Assembly: GCA_964561495.1 (NCBI GenBank)
Contig: CAZLPW010000027.1
Location: forward strand, 1-23,152
DNA from: CAZLPW01 sp964561495
GTDB taxonomy: Bacteria; Fidelibacterota; Marinisomatia; Marinisomatales; UBA1611
Direction of reading: 5' to 3'
DNA length: 23,152 bases
Shown here piece after piece: positions 20,867 through 23,152 of this stretch (position 1 is its first letter; every line of letters begins with the position of its first letter). Under the pieces are notes generated by a model. That model did no database searches. It worked only from the letters and a program-made list of their open reading frames with translations, and was not told the DNA's origin. Both the position numbers and the translations under genes were made by a program.

Positions 20867-22045
20867 ATGGTTTATCCTATATACTTAGATAATCAAGCCA
20901 CCACACCATTAGATCCAATCGTTCTAGAATCAATGATGCCATATTTTAAAGAAAAATTTGGAAATGCAGCTAGCAGTCATCATATTTATGGTCAAGATGC
21001 GAAACAAGCAGTTGAATACTCTAGAAATGAAATTTCAAAAGTGTTAAATGCCAAACCAAGAGAAATTATTTTTACTAGTGGTGCAACTGAAGCAGTCAAT
21101 TTAGGAATAAAAGGGATCGTAGAGCAGAACGAAAATACTGGATGCCATATCATTACCCAAGAGACTGAGCATAAAGCTGTTTTAGACACATACATTTCTC
21201 TTGAAAAAAGAGGTGTTAAAATCTCAATTTTACCAGTTGGCTCTGATGGATTTCTAGATCCAGATTCTGTAAAGAATGAAATAACGAACAATACAGTTTT
21301 GGTATCAATTATGCATGCAAATAATGAAATCGGGACAGTGCAATCAATCAAAGAAATAGGATTAATATGTCGGGATAAAGGTGTTTTATTTCTAGTTGAT
21401 TCATGCCAGTCCTTCGGTAAGCTAGATATTGATGTAAAAGATATGAATATTAATCTTTTGGCCGCAACTGGGCATAAAATATATGGCCCTAAGGGTATAG
21501 GTTTTTTGTATGTGAGTCAAAAAGATCCTAATATTAAACTGAAAATGCAGATCGATGGCGGCGGACACGAACGGGGTTTTAGATCAGGAACCTTACCAGT
21601 AAGTCAGATAGTTGGTCTTGGTAAGGCTCTACAGATATCTGAAAAAGAAAAGAAAAAAGAAAATAAACGTCTTAAGATATTAAGAGACAAATTGTACTAT
21701 GCTATTTTGGATAGTCACCCAGACGTTATATTAAATGGGTCCCTTGATAGAAGGTTACCACATAATCTAAATCTTTGTTTTCCTGGATTAAACGCTGAAA
21801 GTATTATTATGAAAATGAGGGGTGTGGCGTGTTCTACTGGTTCAGCATGTAGCAGTGCTAATTTGAAACCATCTCACGTTATAAAAGCAATAGGGAGAGA
21901 TAATGAATTAGCCCATTCAGCTATACGCTTCAGTCTAGGAAGATTTAATTTGGAACCTGAAATAGATAAAGCTATTATTATAATTAATAATGCAATTAAT
22001 CTATTAAAGGAACAAAAAAATAATAGAAGCAAAACAATTATATAG
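20867..22045 (+). CDS. Cysteine desulfurase (NifS/IscS type)
   Basis: A 392-residue pyridoxal-phosphate enzyme that takes sulfur from cysteine as a protein persulfide. Motifs: DNQATTPLD at the N-terminus, TSGATEAVNLG, His103 in ETEHKAV, Asp178 and Gln181 in DSCQSFG, the PLP lysine Lys204 in ATGHKIYGP, and the catalytic Cys328 in STGSACSS. All expected residues are present. A general iron-sulfur role is possible, but no iscU or regulator is adjacent. The gene lies 42 nt after coxF, so it more likely supplies sulfur for MoaD thiocarboxylation, the Mo-sulfur bridge or the cox iron-sulfur clusters. No ribosome site is recognisable before ATG 20867. Confidence 0.93.
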   Translation: MVYPIYLDNQATTPLDPIVLESMMPYFKEKFGNAASSHHIYGQDAKQAVEYSRNEISKVLNAKPREIIFTSGATEAVNLGIKGIVEQNENTGCHIITQETEHKAVLDTYISLEKRGVKISILPVGSDGFLDPDSVKNEITNNTVLVSIMHANNEIGTVQSIKEIGLICRDKGVLFLVDSCQSFGKLDIDVKDMNINLLAATGHKIYGPKGIGFLYVSQKDPNIKLKMQIDGGGHERGFRSGTLPVSQIVGLGKALQISEKEKKKENKRLKILRDKLYYAILDSHPDVILNGSLDRRLPHNLNLCFPGLNAESIIMKMRGVACSTGSACSSANLKPSHVIKAIGRDNELAHSAIRFSLGRFNLEPEIDKAIIIINNAINLLKEQKNNRSKTII

Positions 22046-22057
22046 AATTAAATTAAT

Positions 22058-23152
22058 ATGTCGGATCCATTAATTACCAATGATGCGGTTGTCCTAGGAA
22101 TTTTAATAAGTATTTTAGCGTTTGTCTTTAAAACTTCTAATAGTAAAAGTCCATTTTGGAAGAGGTTTTACTCTATAATACCTTCATTGTTATTATGTTA
22201 TTTTATTCCATCTATTTTTAATTCATTAGGAATAATATCTGGAGAAAATTCCAATCTTTATTTTGTTTCCTCTCGATATTTATTACCATCTAGCTTGGTT
22301 TTGCTTACTATTAGCATTGATCTAAAAGAAATTCTTAGGCTAGGACCAAAGGCCTTAATTATGTTTTTTACTGCGACTATTGGTATAATAATAGGTGGTC
22401 CTTTGGCAATATTAATCGTAGCAAAAATTTCCCCTGATTTAGTAGGTGGCATAGGTTATGACTCTGTATGGCGAGGCCTTGCAACTGTCGCGGGTAGCTG
22501 GATAGGAGGTGGTGCGAATCAGGCCGCTATGAAAGAAATTTTTTCTGTTAGTGATATTTTGTTTTCTTCAATGATTACGGTTGATGTCATTGTTGCAAAT
22601 ATTTGGATGGCTTTTTTACTATACGGAATTGGAATAAGCCCTAAGATTGATAAATGGCTCGATTCTGATAGCTCATCTATTGAAAAATTAAAGCAGAAAA
22701 TGGATAATTTTAGATCAGGTATTACTAGAACTCCAAATCTTTCTGATGTATTTATCCTACTTGCAGTAGGCTTTGGTGTTACGGGCATAGCACACCAGAT
22801 TTCCGATTTTTTAGCACCATATATTAAGTCTAATTACCCATTGCTAGAAAAATTCAGTCTCACATCGAATTTTTTTTGGATAATTGTTTTAGTAACAACT
22901 ATTGCTCTTTTACTTTCTTTCACTAGTTTAAGAAATTTAGAGGGAGTGGGCGCGTCTAGATATGGAAGTGTATTTTTATATATTCTTGTTGCTACGATTG
23001 GTATGAAAATGAATATTTTTTCTATATTTAAAAATCCAGGTTTATTCATTATCGGAGCGGTTTGGATTACTTTTCATGCGGTTCTATTAATAATTGTAGC
23101 AAAACTAATTAGGGCTCCATTTTTCTTTGTTGCTGTTGGTAGTCAAGCAAAT
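22058..23152 (+). CDS. DUF819-family integral membrane protein (3' truncated by the window edge)
   Basis: An open frame from ATG 22058 runs 365 codons to the window end with no stop. It is strongly hydrophobic with many membrane segments separated by short loops. Recognisable DUF819 (YjcL-like) features are LPSSLVLLTISIDLKEI, the Gly-rich TVAGSWIGGGANQAAMKE and the following membrane helix, and later LRNLEGVGASRYGSVFLYI. The function of the family is not established; a permease role is plausible. It begins 12 nt after the desulfurase, on the same strand, but has no known link with Moco or CO oxidation, so it may simply share a transcript. There is no ribosome site before the start. The minus-strand open frames over this interval are shadows. 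Confidence 0.8.
   Translation, partial: MSDPLITNDAVVLGILISILAFVFKTSNSKSPFWKRFYSIIPSLLLCYFIPSIFNSLGIISGENSNLYFVSSRYLLPSSLVLLTISIDLKEILRLGPKALIMFFTATIGIIIGGPLAILIVAKISPDLVGGIGYDSVWRGLATVAGSWIGGGANQAAMKEIFSVSDILFSSMITVDVIVANIWMAFLLYGIGISPKIDKWLDSDSSSIEKLKQKMDNFRSGITRTPNLSDVFILLAVGFGVTGIAHQISDFLAPYIKSNYPLLEKFSLTSNFFWIIVLVTTIALLLSFTSLRNLEGVGASRYGSVFLYILVATIGMKMNIFSIFKNPGLFIIGAVWITFHAVLLIIVAKLIRAPFFFVAVGSQAN

Noticed and set aside
20992..21351. A 119-codon minus-strand open frame inside the desulfurase gene
   Set aside because: It is fully covered by a gene with all catalytic motifs, and its product has no recognisable domain: an antisense shadow.
22258..23049. Several minus-strand open frames near the right edge
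   Set aside because: The + strand carries one uninterrupted DUF819-like frame across the interval; it lacks a stop only because the window ends.

Overview
The window is a stretch of AT-rich bacterial DNA. It has dense same-strand gene packing, ATGA-type overlaps, and one 10-base run of N at 215-224 marking a scaffold join. All credible genes lie on the + strand. Nothing in the sequence fixes the taxon. A low-GC, free-living (probably marine, uncultivated) aerobic bacterium fits, and a Marinimicrobia-like lineage is only a guess.

Region 1 (1-2287) is ordinary flanking DNA. It holds a broken gene end inside nested inverted repeats beside the N gap, a six-repeat MORN/YwqK-type protein closed by a strong Rho-independent terminator, a small one-helix membrane peptide, and a secreted CsgG/LpoB-like protein.

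Region 2 (2288-7379) is a molybdenum-cofactor (Moco) biosynthesis operon: moaA, a moaC-mog fusion, moeA, a rhodanese-moeB fusion, moaD and moaE. A good sigma70-like promoter (2306-2334) and a roughly 110-nt structured leader precede moaA.

Region 3 (7535-16302) holds two complete sets of molybdo-hydroxylase genes of the aerobic carbon monoxide dehydrogenase family, back to back. The first is coxG-coxS-coxL-coxM, with the form II signature AYRGAGR in CoxL. The second is coxM-coxS-coxL-coxG, with the form I signature AYRCSFR, including the cysteine that binds copper in true Mo-Cu CO dehydrogenase. The layout is roughly a mirror image (G-S-L-M | M-S-L-G), with a 220-nt intergenic region between the sets.

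Region 4 (16318-22045) carries maturation genes: an XdhC-family protein fused to a YHS metal-binding domain, the MoxR AAA+ ATPase CoxD, the VWA protein CoxE, a MocA-type cytidylyltransferase, a second XdhC/CoxF-like protein, and an IscS/NifS-type cysteine desulfurase. The window ends in a truncated DUF819-type membrane protein (22058-23152), running off the edge.

Together regions 2-4 form a nearly self-contained module. MoaA/MoaC make the pterin, and MoaD/MoaE/MoeB with the rhodanese domain and the desulfurase add sulfur. Mog/MoeA insert Mo, MocA makes the cytosine dinucleotide form, and XdhC/CoxD/CoxE mature the enzyme. CoxL/M/S catalyse the oxidation, and the CoxG proteins probably link it to the membrane. 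No molybdate or copper transporter and no transcription factor is visible in the window.
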